DNA of 64,000 nucleotides from Planctomycetia bacterium. GTDB lineage: Bacteria > Planctomycetota > Planctomycetia > Pirellulales > JACPPG01. How positions within the stretch are numbered: the stretch's first letter is position 1; each line of letters starts with the position of its first letter. Below, in pieces: positions 1 to 13,435 of this stretch. The DNA is taken from contig JACPPG010000052.1 in assembly GCA_016191115.1 (NCBI GenBank), forward strand, positions 62,001 to 126,000, given 5' to 3'. The position numbers and the translations under genes were made by a program. The notes under the pieces are model-generated. The model saw only the letters and a program-made list of their open reading frames with translations. It was not told the DNA's origin and did not search any database.

Positions 1-405
1 ATGTGGCGTGATTTTTTCAGCCTCGGCTTCTACAAGCGGAGCCAGGGACGGATTGCGCGCCAAGCGACGTTCGGGGTATTGGCCGTGGCCGTGGCCCTGG
101 GCGTTTGGGCGATCCATGACCACTATCTAGGCGATCTCGGCCTGGCCATCCGCTACAGCATCTCCGGGCTGTTGTTTGTGGCCGGTTTGTGGTTGAGCTT
201 TCGGGCCGTGAACGTGCCGCGGATCGCCGACTTCCTGATCGCCGTGGAAGCCGAGATGAACAAGGTCTCCTGGCCGTCGCGCAAGGAAATGTTCCGCAGC
301 GCGATCGTCGTGATGATCACCATCTTCGGCCTGGCGGCGGTGTTGTTCGCGTACGACCTGGTGTGGCGAAACCTGTTGCAATTGCTCCGGGTCTTACCCG
401 GCTAG
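1..405 (+). CDS. secE: Preprotein translocase subunit SecE
   Basis: Small membrane subunit of the SecYEG translocon, which moves unfolded proteins through or into the cytoplasmic membrane. The 134-residue protein has hydrophobic stretches near residues 23-42 and 50-67, then the amphipathic SecE signature with 'EMNKVSWPSRKEM' near residue 85, followed by the conserved C-terminal membrane helix. It is longer than the minimal one-helix SecE. Its place directly before nusG is the classical secE-nusG-rplKAJL-rpoBC order. The first base of the window is the A of the ATG, so an upstream start outside the window cannot be excluded. Confidence 0.93.
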   Translation: MWRDFFSLGFYKRSQGRIARQATFGVLAVAVALGVWAIHDHYLGDLGLAIRYSISGLLFVAGLWLSFRAVNVPRIADFLIAVEAEMNKVSWPSRKEMFRSAIVVMITIFGLAAVLFAYDLVWRNLLQLLRVLPG

Positions 406-498
406 GCAAAAGTGCGGAGAGATGCGGTCGGTGGCCAGTGGGGGCATCGTTCAGCGGGCCGTAACGGGAGCAAGCGTGGCGTGGGGACTTTGGGTGTG

Positions 499-1311
499 AT
501 GGACGAAACAAATCATCCGTTCGACGAGCCTATGACTGGTGGTGACGGCGCTGCGCCGGAGCCGTTCGTCGGCGGCGTGCCGCCGATGGCCGCGCACGAC
601 GGGCCGTCGGACGCGCCGAGCGAGGCGGAGGCCCCTTCGCCATCGGTCGAGCAGAGCGCGGTCCGGCACCCCGCCGAAGAACGGCCGCCCGAAGCGCCCG
701 CGGAGGCCGCCGATGAATCCGATGCCCATGAACCCGACGCTGGGACGTCGAGCGAAGTCTTGCGTCCCGAGCCTACCGGAGATCGTCACTGGTACATCCT
801 CAAAGTGCAAAGCAATCGCGAGGATTCGATCCGCGACGCGCTCGAGCGACGCATCAAGATCGCCGGCCTGACGGATTTCTTCGGCGAGATCATTGTCCCG
901 ATCGAGATGGTCTCCGAGTTCAAGGGGGGCAAGAAGCGCGTGGTCAAGCGCAAGCTGTACCCCGGCTACATCATGGTCAATATGGAGATCAACGAGGACA
1001 CGTGGTTCCTGGTGCGCGAGACGCCGGGGATCGGCGACTTCACCGGTTCGGGCGGCAAGCCCAGCCCCATGCTGCCGCACGAGGTCAGCCGCATCGTCAC
1101 CAAGGCCGAGGAGAAGACCGACGAGGCGCCGAAGCTGAAGATCAGCTTCAAGCCGGGCGACCGGGCGAAGATCACCGAAGGGACGTTCGAGAATTTCGAG
1201 GGGGACGTCGACAGCATCGACGAACAGAACGGTCGGGTCACGGTCATGATCAACATTTTCGGCCGCTCGACGCCGGTCGAGCTGGAGTACTGGCAGATCG
1301 AGGCAATTTGA
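499..1311 (+). CDS. nusG: Transcription termination/antitermination factor NusG
   Basis: Binds RNA polymerase and links it to Rho or the ribosome. The NGN domain starts at 'HWYILKVQSNRED' near residue 100 and contains 'KRKLYPGYIMVNM'. The KOW domain follows ('PGDRAKITEGTFENFEGDV'). The first ~95 residues are an acidic, Pro/Ala/Glu-rich, apparently disordered extension absent from typical ~180-residue NusG. The ATG at 499 was chosen; an in-frame GTG at 412 would add 29 unconserved residues. It lies 93 bp after secE and is probably co-transcribed with it. Confidence 0.93.
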   Translation: MDETNHPFDEPMTGGDGAAPEPFVGGVPPMAAHDGPSDAPSEAEAPSPSVEQSAVRHPAEERPPEAPAEAADESDAHEPDAGTSSEVLRPEPTGDRHWYILKVQSNREDSIRDALERRIKIAGLTDFFGEIIVPIEMVSEFKGGKKRVVKRKLYPGYIMVNMEINEDTWFLVRETPGIGDFTGSGGKPSPMLPHEVSRIVTKAEEKTDEAPKLKISFKPGDRAKITEGTFENFEGDVDSIDEQNGRVTVMINIFGRSTPVELEYWQIEAI

Positions 1312-1490
1312 AACAGTAGGCGGTAGGCAGTGAAGAACATAACCGGCCGGCGCTCGGCCGAGTGACCACAAACAACCTTTGGGCTTGGCAAGAGCCGAAA
1401 ACAAAACCACGCGCGTCCCGACCGTAGGGTGCTCTACGAGCACCGCGGCGGGTGGAAGAAGCACGAACAAAGCATACGTAAGCAATCGTC

Positions 1491-1916
1491 ATGGCAAAGC
1501 AGCTTGTGGCACAGGTGAAGTTTCAGGTTCCCGGCGGACAGGCTACGCCCGCGCCGCCGGTCGGCACGTCGCTGGGGCGGTTCGGCGTCAATCTGGGCCA
1601 GTTCGTCATGCAGTTCAACGAACGGACGCGCGAAGCCGGCGGGATGCCCATCCCGGTCGTGGTCAGCGTGTACAACGACCGCAGTTTTGACTTCATCACC
1701 AAGAGCCCGCCCGCCGCCGCGCTATTGAAACAAGCCGCCAGCATCGCCAAGGGATCCGGCGTTCCCAACAAGGAGAAGGTAGGCAAGGTGACCTCGGCAC
1801 AGGTCGAGGAGATCGTCAAAAGGAAATTGGCCGATCTCAACGCCCGCGACGTCGAGCACGCCAAGCGGATGGTGGAAGGCACCGCGCGAAGCATGGGGAT
1901 CACGATCGAGGGTTGA
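1491..1916 (+). CDS. rplK: 50S ribosomal protein L11
   Basis: L11 of the large-subunit GTPase-associated stalk base. At 141 residues it has the standard length. The N-terminal domain contains '[19 protein letters not shown]', the family's proline-rich switch region, and the C-terminal RNA-binding domain ends '...[12 protein letters not shown]'. The 180-bp gap after nusG holds no convincing gene or U-tailed terminator. rplA follows after 69 bp, so the two probably share a transcript. Confidence 0.96.
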   Translation: MAKQLVAQVKFQVPGGQATPAPPVGTSLGRFGVNLGQFVMQFNERTREAGGMPIPVVVSVYNDRSFDFITKSPPAAALLKQAASIAKGSGVPNKEKVGKVTSAQVEEIVKRKLADLNARDVEHAKRMVEGTARSMGITIEG

Positions 1917-1985
1917 GAGAAAAAGACGTCCATTTCGGTCGGGCGGAGGCAGGCCACGGGCGACCAACACCACAGCGTACGACAC

Positions 1986-2672
1986 ATGACAAAACCCACC
2001 AAACGCATGGCCGCGGCCCTGGCCAAGCTTCCTACCGATCGGCAGGCGCCCGTCGCGCTCGCGGAAGCCGTCAGCGTGCTCAAGCAGTTCAACACCACGA
2101 AGTTCGATCAGTCGGTGGAGATCGCCATCCGGCTGGGGGTCGACGCCAAGCAGGCCGACCAACTGGTGCGTGGCTCAATCGTGCTCCCGCACGGCATCGG
2201 CAAGTCGCTGCGGGTGATCGTCTTCGCCAAGGGGGATCTTGCCGAGCAGGCCAAGGAGGCCGGAGCGACCGAGGTCGGCACCGAGGAGATGGCCAAGAGA
2301 ATCAAGGACGGCTGGACGGAGTTCGACGTGTGCATCGCCGCCCCCGACATGATGGGGTTGGTGGGACCCTTGGGGCGCGTGCTGGGGCCGCGTGGATTGA
2401 TGCCCTCGCCGCGGGCCGGCACCGTCACCCAGGAAATCGCCAAAACGGTCCGCGAGTACAAGGCCGGTAAAGTGGAATTCCGCAACGACGCCGGGGGCAT
2501 CGTCCATGCCGTCGTCGGCAAGTTGAGCTTCGACGCCAAGCAGTTGGTCGAGAACACACAGGCATTTATCGACCACATCAATGCGATCAAGCCGGCGGGA
2601 GTCAAGGGAAACTACGTCAAGGGAATCACCATCAGCGCGACAATGAGCCCGGGCATCCGCATCGCCGCCTGA
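1986..2672 (+). CDS. rplA: 50S ribosomal protein L1
   Basis: L1 of the ribosomal E-site stalk, which helps release deacylated tRNA; in many bacteria it represses translation of its own rplKA message. The 228-residue protein has normal length and carries the L1 core: '[17 protein letters not shown]', the central '[16 protein letters not shown]' and the C-terminal '[17 protein letters not shown]'. It starts with ATG at 1986 and precedes rplJ by 34 bp. Confidence 0.96.
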   Translation: MTKPTKRMAAALAKLPTDRQAPVALAEAVSVLKQFNTTKFDQSVEIAIRLGVDAKQADQLVRGSIVLPHGIGKSLRVIVFAKGDLAEQAKEAGATEVGTEEMAKRIKDGWTEFDVCIAAPDMMGLVGPLGRVLGPRGLMPSPRAGTVTQEIAKTVREYKAGKVEFRNDAGGIVHAVVGKLSFDAKQLVENTQAFIDHINAIKPAGVKGNYVKGITISATMSPGIRIAA

Positions 2673-2706
2673 CGCCGCAACCACACCAAGCGACCTCCAT
2701 CGAAAC

Positions 2707-3264
2707 ATGAGCAAGTACGTCAAAAACCTGTTGGCCGACGATCTGAAGCAGCGCTGGCAGGGCGTCGGCGACCTTTTGCTCGTGTCGCTCGTGGGCATCA
2801 ATGCGAACGCCAATAGCGCGCTCCGCAAGCGTCTGCGGGAAAAGAATATCCACCTGGTCATGGTGAAAAACAGCATGGCCCGGCGGGCTAGCGAGGGAAC
2901 GCCGCTTTCGGCCGCGTTCGAGGCGATGGAGGGCTCGCTGGCGGCCGTGTGGGGCGGCGAGGACGTCGTCTCGCTGGCCAAAGAGGTCATGCGGCTGGCC
3001 GAAGACAAGCAGTTTGCGCCTTTCGCGCCGCGCGGCGGCGTGATGGACGGCGCGCCATTGACGGGCGAGCAGGTCCAGAAGGTCAGCAAATGGCCCACGC
3101 GCCAGGAGCAGTTGAGCATTTTGATGGGCCAGATCCTGTCGCCCGGTGCGAACCTGGCCAGCCAGTTGACAAGCGCCGGCGGGGCGCTGGCGAGCCAGCT
3201 CAAACAGAAGAGCGAGGGAGGCGAGGAACCGCCCGCAAGCGCGGATGCAGCCGAGGCATCCTAG
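2707..3264 (+). CDS. rplJ: 50S ribosomal protein L10
   Basis: L10 anchors the L7/L12 stalk on 23S rRNA. The 185-residue protein begins '[17 protein letters not shown]' and shows the L10 fold landmarks '[19 protein letters not shown]' and the mid-domain '[10 protein letters not shown]'. The C-terminal helix that binds L7/L12 dimers is followed by a short Glu/Ala-rich tail. It sits between rplA and rplL as expected. Confidence 0.95.
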   Translation: MSKYVKNLLADDLKQRWQGVGDLLLVSLVGINANANSALRKRLREKNIHLVMVKNSMARRASEGTPLSAAFEAMEGSLAAVWGGEDVVSLAKEVMRLAEDKQFAPFAPRGGVMDGAPLTGEQVQKVSKWPTRQEQLSILMGQILSPGANLASQLTSAGGALASQLKQKSEGGEEPPASADAAEAS

Positions 3265-3358
3265 GACACAAGACACACGACCAACCCATACTCGCGCCAG
3301 CCGGGAATCCCGACGTAGGCTCTCTGGCGCGCAACAGCGTGAAAGGACCGATGACCCC

Positions 3359-3766
3359 ATGAGTGAAGCGACCCTGGAATTCTCCCCCGCCACCAAGGAA
3401 CTGGGGGACAAAATCGTGGGCCTGACGTTGAAGCAGGCCAAGGAATTGAGCGACTACATCGAGAACGTGCACGGCATCAAGCCGGCGGCCGGCGGCGCGG
3501 TAATGATGGCCCCTGCCGAGGGTGGCGCGGGCGCCGCGGCGGCTGCTCCCGAGAAGACTGAGTTCGACCTTGTGCTGGAGAGCTTCGGCGAGAAGAAGCT
3601 GGATGTGATCAAGGTCGTGCGGGCCGCGACCGGCCTGGGACTCAAGGAGGCCAAGGATCTGGTCGAGGGAGCACCCAGCAAAGTCAAGGAAGGCGTCTCC
3701 AAGGAGGACGCCGAAAAGCTGAAGAAGGAGCTCGAAGCAGTCGGCGCGAAAGTCGCGATCAAGTAG
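3359..3766 (+). CDS. rplL: 50S ribosomal protein L7/L12
   Basis: Stalk protein that recruits translation factors. The N-terminal dimerisation helices are followed by an Ala/Gly-rich hinge near residue 50. The strongly conserved C-terminal domain contains '[20 protein letters not shown]' and '[19 protein letters not shown]'. The ATG at 3359 gives 135 residues beginning MSEATLEF, close to family length. An upstream in-frame start at 3245 would overlap rplJ and add Arg-rich sequence, so it was rejected. Confidence 0.95.
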   Translation: MSEATLEFSPATKELGDKIVGLTLKQAKELSDYIENVHGIKPAAGGAVMMAPAEGGAGAAAAAPEKTEFDLVLESFGEKKLDVIKVVRAATGLGLKEAKDLVEGAPSKVKEGVSKEDAEKLKKELEAVGAKVAIK

Positions 3767-3786
3767 CGATTTCAACACGGGAGTGG

Positions 3787-3821
3787 GGCCCGCGACGTGG
3801 ATCGATCCGACGCCGCGGGCC
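3787..3821 (+). promoter_or_regulatory. rplL-rpoB intergenic hairpin (attenuator or processing site)
   Basis: The arms GGCCCGCG and CGCGGGCC form an 8-bp stem that extends past a mismatch with CGT/ACG. No U-run follows, so it is not a classical terminator. In E. coli the rplL-rpoB gap holds an attenuator and an RNase III site that lower rpoBC relative to ribosomal protein output. A similar role here is inferred from position only. Confidence 0.5.
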
Positions 3822-3960
3822 GCGGTAGCTTGACCCAACAGTCGTCCCCGAAAAGCTGGCGGACGTGCATGGCGCGCGCGGCTGCGCGCCCGCGGCGCGG
3901 CCGCCCCGTTGCCCACCGTCCGCAAGTGTCTCGTCCGAACAAGTAGGAGCACGATTCCCT

Positions 3961-6900
3961 ATGGCCACCTCGGCAGAACGACGTCTCCGACCCAAAGAAA
4001 TTCGTCGATTCGGCTCCATCCACGAGCATCACGGTATTCCCGATCTCACGGAGATTCAGACCCGCAGTTACCAGGCTTTCCTGCAGCTCGATAGCGCTCA
4101 CGACGCCCGCAAGGACGAGGGGCTGGAGGGCGTGTTGCGCGAGATTTTTCCGATCGAGAGCTACGACAAGACGCTCCGCCTGGAATATCTGCGCTACGAG
4201 CTTGGCAAGCCTCGCTACGAGCCCGACGAATGCCGGCAACTGCGACTCACGTATGGGAGGCCATTCAAGGTCTGGCTGCGCCTCACCAAGGAGCAGCCGA
4301 TCGAGGAAGAGGTCTATCTGGGCGATATGCCGATCATGCTCGGTGGCGGCGAGTTCATCATCAACGGCGCCGAACGCGTCGTGGTCAGCCAGTTGCACCG
4401 CAGCCCCGGGGTCGACTTCGTCAGCGAGATCGAGGGGGGTGAGCGCCGGCTGCACAGTTGCCGCATCATTCCCGAGCGCGGTAGCTGGATCGAGCTCAAC
4501 GTCAGCAAGAAAGACAGCCTCACGGTCCGCATCGATCAAAGCGGAAAGTTCTCGGCCATGACGCTGTTGCGGGCCATGGACGCCCGCTACAGCGCCAACG
4601 CCCAGCTCATCCGCTGCTTCTACGACACGACGACCGAAAGCGTCGTCGACGGGCGCAGCGCCGGCAAACTGGAGGGCAAAATCGCGGTAAACGACGTTGT
4701 CTACCCGGCATCGAGCGAACGAGCCGGGGAAATCATCCTCGAGAGCGGACAGAAGATCACCAAGAACGCCGCCGAGGTGATCTGCACGTCCGGCCTCAGC
4801 TCGGTCGAGGTCATGCACGACGTCCGCGATCCCTTGATCTTCAACGCGTTGCAAGAGGACAACACGGCCAGCCATGAGGAAGCGTTGCTGAAAATCTATC
4901 AGCGGCTCCGGCCGGGCAACCCGCCGCAGTTGGAGAAGGCGCGGGCGCTTTTCTTCGAGAAGTTCTTCGACACGAACCGGTACCGGCTGGGCAAGGTAGG
5001 CCGTTTCCGCATCAACCGCAAATTGGGTCTGAAGATCGCCGAGTCGGAGATGACCCTCCGGCCGGAGGACCTAGTCGCCGCCATCCGATACCTGTTGCAC
5101 TTGCGCGGCGACGACGCCGGCTTTGAGATCGACGACATCGATCACTTGGGCAATCGCCGCCTGCGGACGATCGACGAGCTCGCTTGCGACGAATTGCGGA
5201 AGGGGTTTTTGAAGCTCCGCCGCACCGTGCAAGAACGCATGAGCCTTAAGGACGTCGAGGACCTCACGCCGCGTAGCCTGATCAATCCCAAGAGCATCTC
5301 CGCGGCCATCGAGTACTTCTTCGGCCGCGGCGAGTTGTCGCAGGTCGTCGACCAGACCAACCCGTTGTCGATGCTCACGCACGAGCGGCGTCTCTCGGCC
5401 CTGGGCCCCGGGGGTTTGAATCGGAAACGCGCCGGGTTCGAGGTGCGCGACGTGCACATCTCGCACTATGGCCGCATCTGCCCGATCGAGACCCCCGAAG
5501 GCACGAACATCGGCTTGATCTCCAGCCTGGCGATCTACGCTGGCGTCGACGCCTACGGCTTCCTGGTGACCCCCTACCGCAAGATCAGCAAGGGCAAGTT
5601 GACCGACGAGGTCGCATGGTTGCGCGCCGATCAGGAGAGCGAAGCTTACCTGGCCCCCGCCGATACGCCGGTGGACAAGGGGCGCATGCAGGGGGACACC
5701 CTCATCGCCCGCTACCGCGCCGACTTCGAGATGGTGCCGATCGACAAGGTCGAATACATGGACGTCGCGCCCAGCCAAATGGTCGGCGTCTCGGCCGGCC
5801 TGATCCCGTTTTTGGAGCATGACGACGCCAACCGCGCGCTGATGGGCTCGAACATGCAGCGGCAAGCGGTGCCGCTATTGGTGACCGAGCCGCCGATCGT
5901 GGCCACCGGCATGGAGCGCGACGTGGCTCAGAATTCCGGCATGATCGTGCGTGCCCGCAAGAAGGGGACCGTCACGTTCGTCGACGCCGGCCGCATCGAG
6001 ATTGGCTCGGAGGTCTATCCGCTCCGCAAGTTCGTGGGGCTCAACGAGCGCACCTGCCAGAACCAGAAACCGATCATCGAGGTCGGCCAAAAGGTCGAGA
6101 AAGGCGACGTCATCGCCGACGGCGCCGCGACTTATCACGGCGAGCTGGCGCTGGGGCGCAACGTGCTGGTGGGCTTCATGGCCTGGGACGGCTTCAATTT
6201 CGAGGACGCGATCATCATCAGCGAGGATCTGGTCAAGGACGACACCTACACGTCGTTGCACATCGAGGAGTTCGACATCGAGATTCGCGAGACGAAGCTG
6301 GGTCGCGAGGAGTTCACCCGCGACATCCCCAACGTCAGCGAACGCGCCCTGCGAAACCTGGATGAAGGCGGCATCGTTCGGATCGGCACGTACGTCCGGC
6401 CGGGCGACATCCTGGTCGGCAAGGTATCGCCGAAGTCCAAGACCGAGTTGACGCCCGAGGAGAAGCTGCTGCACGCCATCTTCGGCCGTGCCGGTGAGGA
6501 CGTGAAGAACGACTCCCTCGAGGTGCCCTCGGGCGTGGAGGGCATCGTCATCGACACGCAAAAGTTCTCCCGCCGCTTGAGTCTCTCCGAGGACGAACGC
6601 AAGGCGTTCGAAAAGGCGCTCAAGGAGGCCGAAGCGGAAGGAAACGCCCGCATCGCGGAAACCTTCGGTGCGATGGTGGAAGACATGGAGGGCATCCTGC
6701 AGCGCAAGCTGACCGACGAGGAAGGCACGCCGCTGGTGCGCGATCAGGAGCACAAGTTCGTGGCCGAACAGGCGCGGCGGTTCCGCCTGGAGCAGCTCGA
6801 CATCCGCAGCCCGCAACGCAAGGCCGAAGTCGAGAAGTCCCACAAGACGCTGTGGCCGGCGGTGGAAGCGGCCATCGACGACTGCGATCGCCGGCTCAAC

Positions 6901-7671
6901 TCGATGAAGCGCGGCGACGAATTGCGCAGCGGCGTGTTGCAGATGGTGAAAGTCTACGTGGCCGCCAAGCGCGTGATCTCGGTCGGCGACAAGATGGCCG
7001 GCCGTCACGGCAACAAGGGCGTCATCGCCAAGATTCTGCCTCGCGAGGACATGCCGTTTTTGGCCGACGGGACCCCCGTGCAAATCCTGCTTAACCCGCT
7101 GGGCGTGCCCAGCCGTATGAACGTGGGGCAGATTCTGGAGACGCACTTGGGGTGGGCCGGTGCGAAGCTGGGATTCCAGGCGATTACACCGGTCTTCGAC
7201 GGCGCCACGGAAGAGGTCATCCGCGGCTGCCTGGAAGAGGCCAAGCTGCCAAAGCACGGCAAGGCGCAGCTCTACGACGGTCGCACCGGCGAGCCGCTCG
7301 AGCAGGAAACGACCGTGGGCTACATCTACATGCTCAAGCTGCATCACCTGGTCGACGACAAGGTGCACGCCCGCTCGACCGGTCCGTACTCGCTTATCAC
7401 GCAGCAGCCGCTGGGCGGCAAGGCGCGTTTCGGCGGGCAGCGATTCGGCGAGATGGAAGTGTGGGCGCTCGAGGCCTATGGCGCCGCGTACATCCTGCAG
7501 GAGTTGCTGACCGTCAAGAGCGACGACGTCGAGGGGCGCACCAAGATCTACGAGTCGATGGTCAAGGGCGAGAATACGCTAGAGGCGGGCACGCCGGCCA
7601 GCTTCGACGTCTTGACCAACGAAATCCGCGGCCTTGGCTTGAACATGCAATTGGAAAAGCGACAGGTGTAA
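3961..7671 (+). CDS. rpoB: DNA-directed RNA polymerase subunit beta
   Basis: Catalytic beta subunit, 1236 residues from the ATG at 3961, which has an AGGAG ribosome-binding site about 12 bp upstream. An in-frame ATG at 3865 would add an unconserved Ala/Pro-rich leader and was rejected. Clear landmarks are the rifampicin-pocket region '[20 protein letters not shown]' with the following '[20 protein letters not shown]', the '[12 protein letters not shown]' active-site loop, and the C-terminal '[20 protein letters not shown]'. The DUF433 gene begins 9 bp after the stop. Confidence 0.97.
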   Translation: MATSAERRLRPKEIRRFGSIHEHHGIPDLTEIQTRSYQAFLQLDSAHDARKDEGLEGVLREIFPIESYDKTLRLEYLRYELGKPRYEPDECRQLRLTYGRPFKVWLRLTKEQPIEEEVYLGDMPIMLGGGEFIINGAERVVVSQLHRSPGVDFVSEIEGGERRLHSCRIIPERGSWIELNVSKKDSLTVRIDQSGKFSAMTLLRAMDARYSANAQLIRCFYDTTTESVVDGRSAGKLEGKIAVNDVVYPASSERAGEIILESGQKITKNAAEVICTSGLSSVEVMHDVRDPLIFNALQEDNTASHEEALLKIYQRLRPGNPPQLEKARALFFEKFFDTNRYRLGKVGRFRINRKLGLKIAESEMTLRPEDLVAAIRYLLHLRGDDAGFEIDDIDHLGNRRLRTIDELACDELRKGFLKLRRTVQERMSLKDVEDLTPRSLINPKSISAAIEYFFGRGELSQVVDQTNPLSMLTHERRLSALGPGGLNRKRAGFEVRDVHISHYGRICPIETPEGTNIGLISSLAIYAGVDAYGFLVTPYRKISKGKLTDEVAWLRADQESEAYLAPADTPVDKGRMQGDTLIARYRADFEMVPIDKVEYMDVAPSQMVGVSAGLIPFLEHDDANRALMGSNMQRQAVPLLVTEPPIVATGMERDVAQNSGMIVRARKKGTVTFVDAGRIEIGSEVYPLRKFVGLNERTCQNQKPIIEVGQKVEKGDVIADGAATYHGELALGRNVLVGFMAWDGFNFEDAIIISEDLVKDDTYTSLHIEEFDIEIRETKLGREEFTRDIPNVSERALRNLDEGGIVRIGTYVRPGDILVGKVSPKSKTELTPEEKLLHAIFGRAGEDVKNDSLEVPSGVEGIVIDTQKFSRRLSLSEDERKAFEKALKEAEAEGNARIAETFGAMVEDMEGILQRKLTDEEGTPLVRDQEHKFVAEQARRFRLEQLDIRSPQRKAEVEKSHKTLWPAVEAAIDDCDRRLNSMKRGDELRSGVLQMVKVYVAAKRVISVGDKMAGRHGNKGVIAKILPREDMPFLADGTPVQILLNPLGVPSRMNVGQILETHLGWAGAKLGFQAITPVFDGATEEVIRGCLEEAKLPKHGKAQLYDGRTGEPLEQETTVGYIYMLKLHHLVDDKVHARSTGPYSLITQQPLGGKARFGGQRFGEMEVWALEAYGAAYILQELLTVKSDDVEGRTKIYESMVKGENTLEAGTPASFDVLTNEIRGLGLNMQLEKRQV

Positions 7672-7680
7672 GAAGACTTT

Positions 7681-7911
7681 ATGCGATTTACCCGTATCAC
7701 CGTGCGCTCCGATCAGATGGACGGTGTTCCATGTGTGCGCACGTTGCGCATTCCCGTGGCGACGATCGTGGCCATGATGGCCGAGGGCATGAATGTCTCT
7801 GAGATTCTGAGCGCTTATCCGGACCTTGAAGAGGCCGACGTGCGCGAGTGCTTGTTGTACGCCGCAGAGGCCGTCCGTGAACAGGAGTTGCCGTTGGTCA
7901 CGCCCACATGA
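7681..7911 (+). CDS. DUF433 family protein (putative antitoxin)
   Basis: A 76-residue DUF433 protein. The family shares a small winged-helix-like fold and is commonly paired with DUF5615 PIN-like proteins as a toxin-antitoxin module. Visible family pattern: 'DGVPCVRTLRIPVATIVAMM' followed by 'MNVSEILSAYPDLEEADV'. It starts 9 bp after the rpoB stop. Its last codons overlap the start of the next gene by 4 bases (ATGA), as expected for a coupled pair. Finding it inside the rpoB-rpoC interval is unusual. Confidence 0.85.
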   Translation: MRFTRITVRSDQMDGVPCVRTLRIPVATIVAMMAEGMNVSEILSAYPDLEEADVRECLLYAAEAVREQELPLVTPT

Positions 7912-8283
7912 AGTTCCTCGTCGACAATGCCTTGTCGCCGCAGATCGCGCAGCGGTTGCGCGACACAGGACACGATGCGGTGCATGTTCGCGACTACAGG
8001 ATACAAACCGCCCCTGACCCACAAATCTTTGAAACGTGCCGCGTTGGAGGACCGAGTTGTTGTTTCCGCGGATACCGATTTTGGAACCCTGCTGGCCATG
8101 CGAAGATCGTCGAAACCTTCGGTGATACTGTTTCGTCGCGAGATATCTCACCGCCCCGACAGACAATTCAACATGTTGATTGCCAACCTGCCGCGCATCG
8201 ACGCCGCATTACAAAAAGGTGCCGTGGTCGTCTTGGAGGCCGGCAGAATTCGTGTACGCAGCTTACCCATTGGCGGCGAGTAA
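7908..8283 (+). pseudogene. DUF5615 PIN-like toxin, frameshifted
   Basis: The N-terminal half '[19 protein letters not shown]' with '[10 protein letters not shown]' reads in one frame. The C-terminal half '[18 protein letters not shown]' through '[19 protein letters not shown]' reads in another. The span is 125 codons plus one base. The frames join near 8034, where TTTGAAACGTGCC would read in frame as Phe-Glu-Arg-Ala if one A were removed. DUF5615 proteins are PIN-like putative RNases, and the N-terminal acidic residue and the SADTDFG motif are both present on either side of the break. Explanations are an inactivating mutation, a sequencing error or, less likely, programmed frameshifting. Confidence 0.8.
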
Positions 8284-8329
8284 CCCGTGACTCGTCCGCG
8301 TTCAACGTTCGAGACAAGGAGCTTCACAA

Positions 8330-12709
<4,380 letters not shown>

Positions 12710-12997
12710 GCAGGGCGGCAGCACGGCTGGCACGCCACTCGCGGTTTGCGCGACCGGCATTCAGCGATGGCTGCGGTGTCCGCGGCTCTCGCGTCTAAAG
12801 TCGCGCTAGCTAGCGGCGACGTGGCCCTATGAGCCCGCCCCTTCGGGGCGTCGTGCCTGCTACCGGCCCGCGACTTGCACCCAGCATGCCCCAGCATGAT
12901 TGGGCGACCCCACTTGATCTGGACGCAAGAGCCCGCTTCTGGCAGACTCTCGCACCCGCTGCGGCACGCTTTATCCAGTCGCTGCCTGTACGCGCCC

Positions 12998-13219
12998 ATG
13001 ATGCCCAATACCATCCCCCGCTATCGATTCCGCCGCTGGCTCGCGCTGGCCGTGCTGGCGACGCTATCTCTGGTGGGCTGCAAGCAGTACGAATTCACCG
13101 AGCCCACCTTGCGCGACCAGGCCGCGGAGTTTGGCGCCGATCGCCCGCGAGAGAAGCTCGGCTCGCGGTGGGGCCTTAGCGAGAGGGCCCAGCAAATCGA
13201 GCACAACGTGGGCTATTGA
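12998..13219 (+). CDS. Small lipoprotein
   Basis: A 73-residue protein with a basic N-terminus, a hydrophobic stretch 'LALAVLATLSLVGC' ending in a lipobox, and a short charged mature part. It is probably a lipid-anchored envelope protein of unknown function. The tail 'RPREKLGSRWGLSERAQQIE' faintly resembles the segment after the lipobox of the lipoprotein at 60540 ('ESREKMNEQN'). ATGs at 12998 and 13001 are equally possible. The 288 bp between rpoC and this gene show no other feature. Confidence 0.6.
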   Translation: MMPNTIPRYRFRRWLALAVLATLSLVGCKQYEFTEPTLRDQAAEFGADRPREKLGSRWGLSERAQQIEHNVGY

Positions 13220-13255
13220 GGGCGAGCCGCACTCGGCGCAATCGGCTGTCTTGAG

Positions 13256-13393
13256 CTACCACCGGAATCTCAAATCTGAAGATCTGAAATCTCGGATCTC
13301 TATCGGGCGGATCGCCCGGCAGCACTTCTTCCCAATCGCGACCAGCTCCGCCGCCGTGCGGAGATAGAGCCGGTTCCCCAGCGCTGCCGGGCC
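13256..13393 (-). pseudogene. C-terminal remnant of a PQQ-propeller protein
   Basis: On the minus strand a short open frame reads 'GPAALGNRLYLRTAAELVAI' and runs to a TAG at 13256. This resembles the last blade of PQQ/WD40-like propeller proteins (compare the end of the protein at 23726). No start or upstream blades exist. The fragment is cut at its 5' side by a half-palindrome (GAGCCAGTGGCACAC, 13401-13415), and its tail runs into an AATCTCAAATCTGAA-type repeat. It is likely debris of a lost gene. Confidence 0.4.
13263..13297. repeat. Dispersed repeat, AATCTCAAATCTGAA type
   Basis: Contains GGAATCTCAAATCTGAA followed by ATCTGAAATCTC. The same motif, inverted, occurs at 40826-40856 just before another gene. 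Two copies sharing an AT-richer motif in a GC-rich background suggest a genome-wide repeat family. Confidence 0.5.
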
Positions 13394-13435
13394 ACAGGCT
13401 GAGCCAGTGGCACACGGAGCCGGCAACCGGCACGC

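Noticed and set aside
5875..7368. 497-codon open frame opposite rpoB
   Set aside because: Antisense artefact of high-GC codon usage; rpoB motifs on the plus strand are unambiguous.
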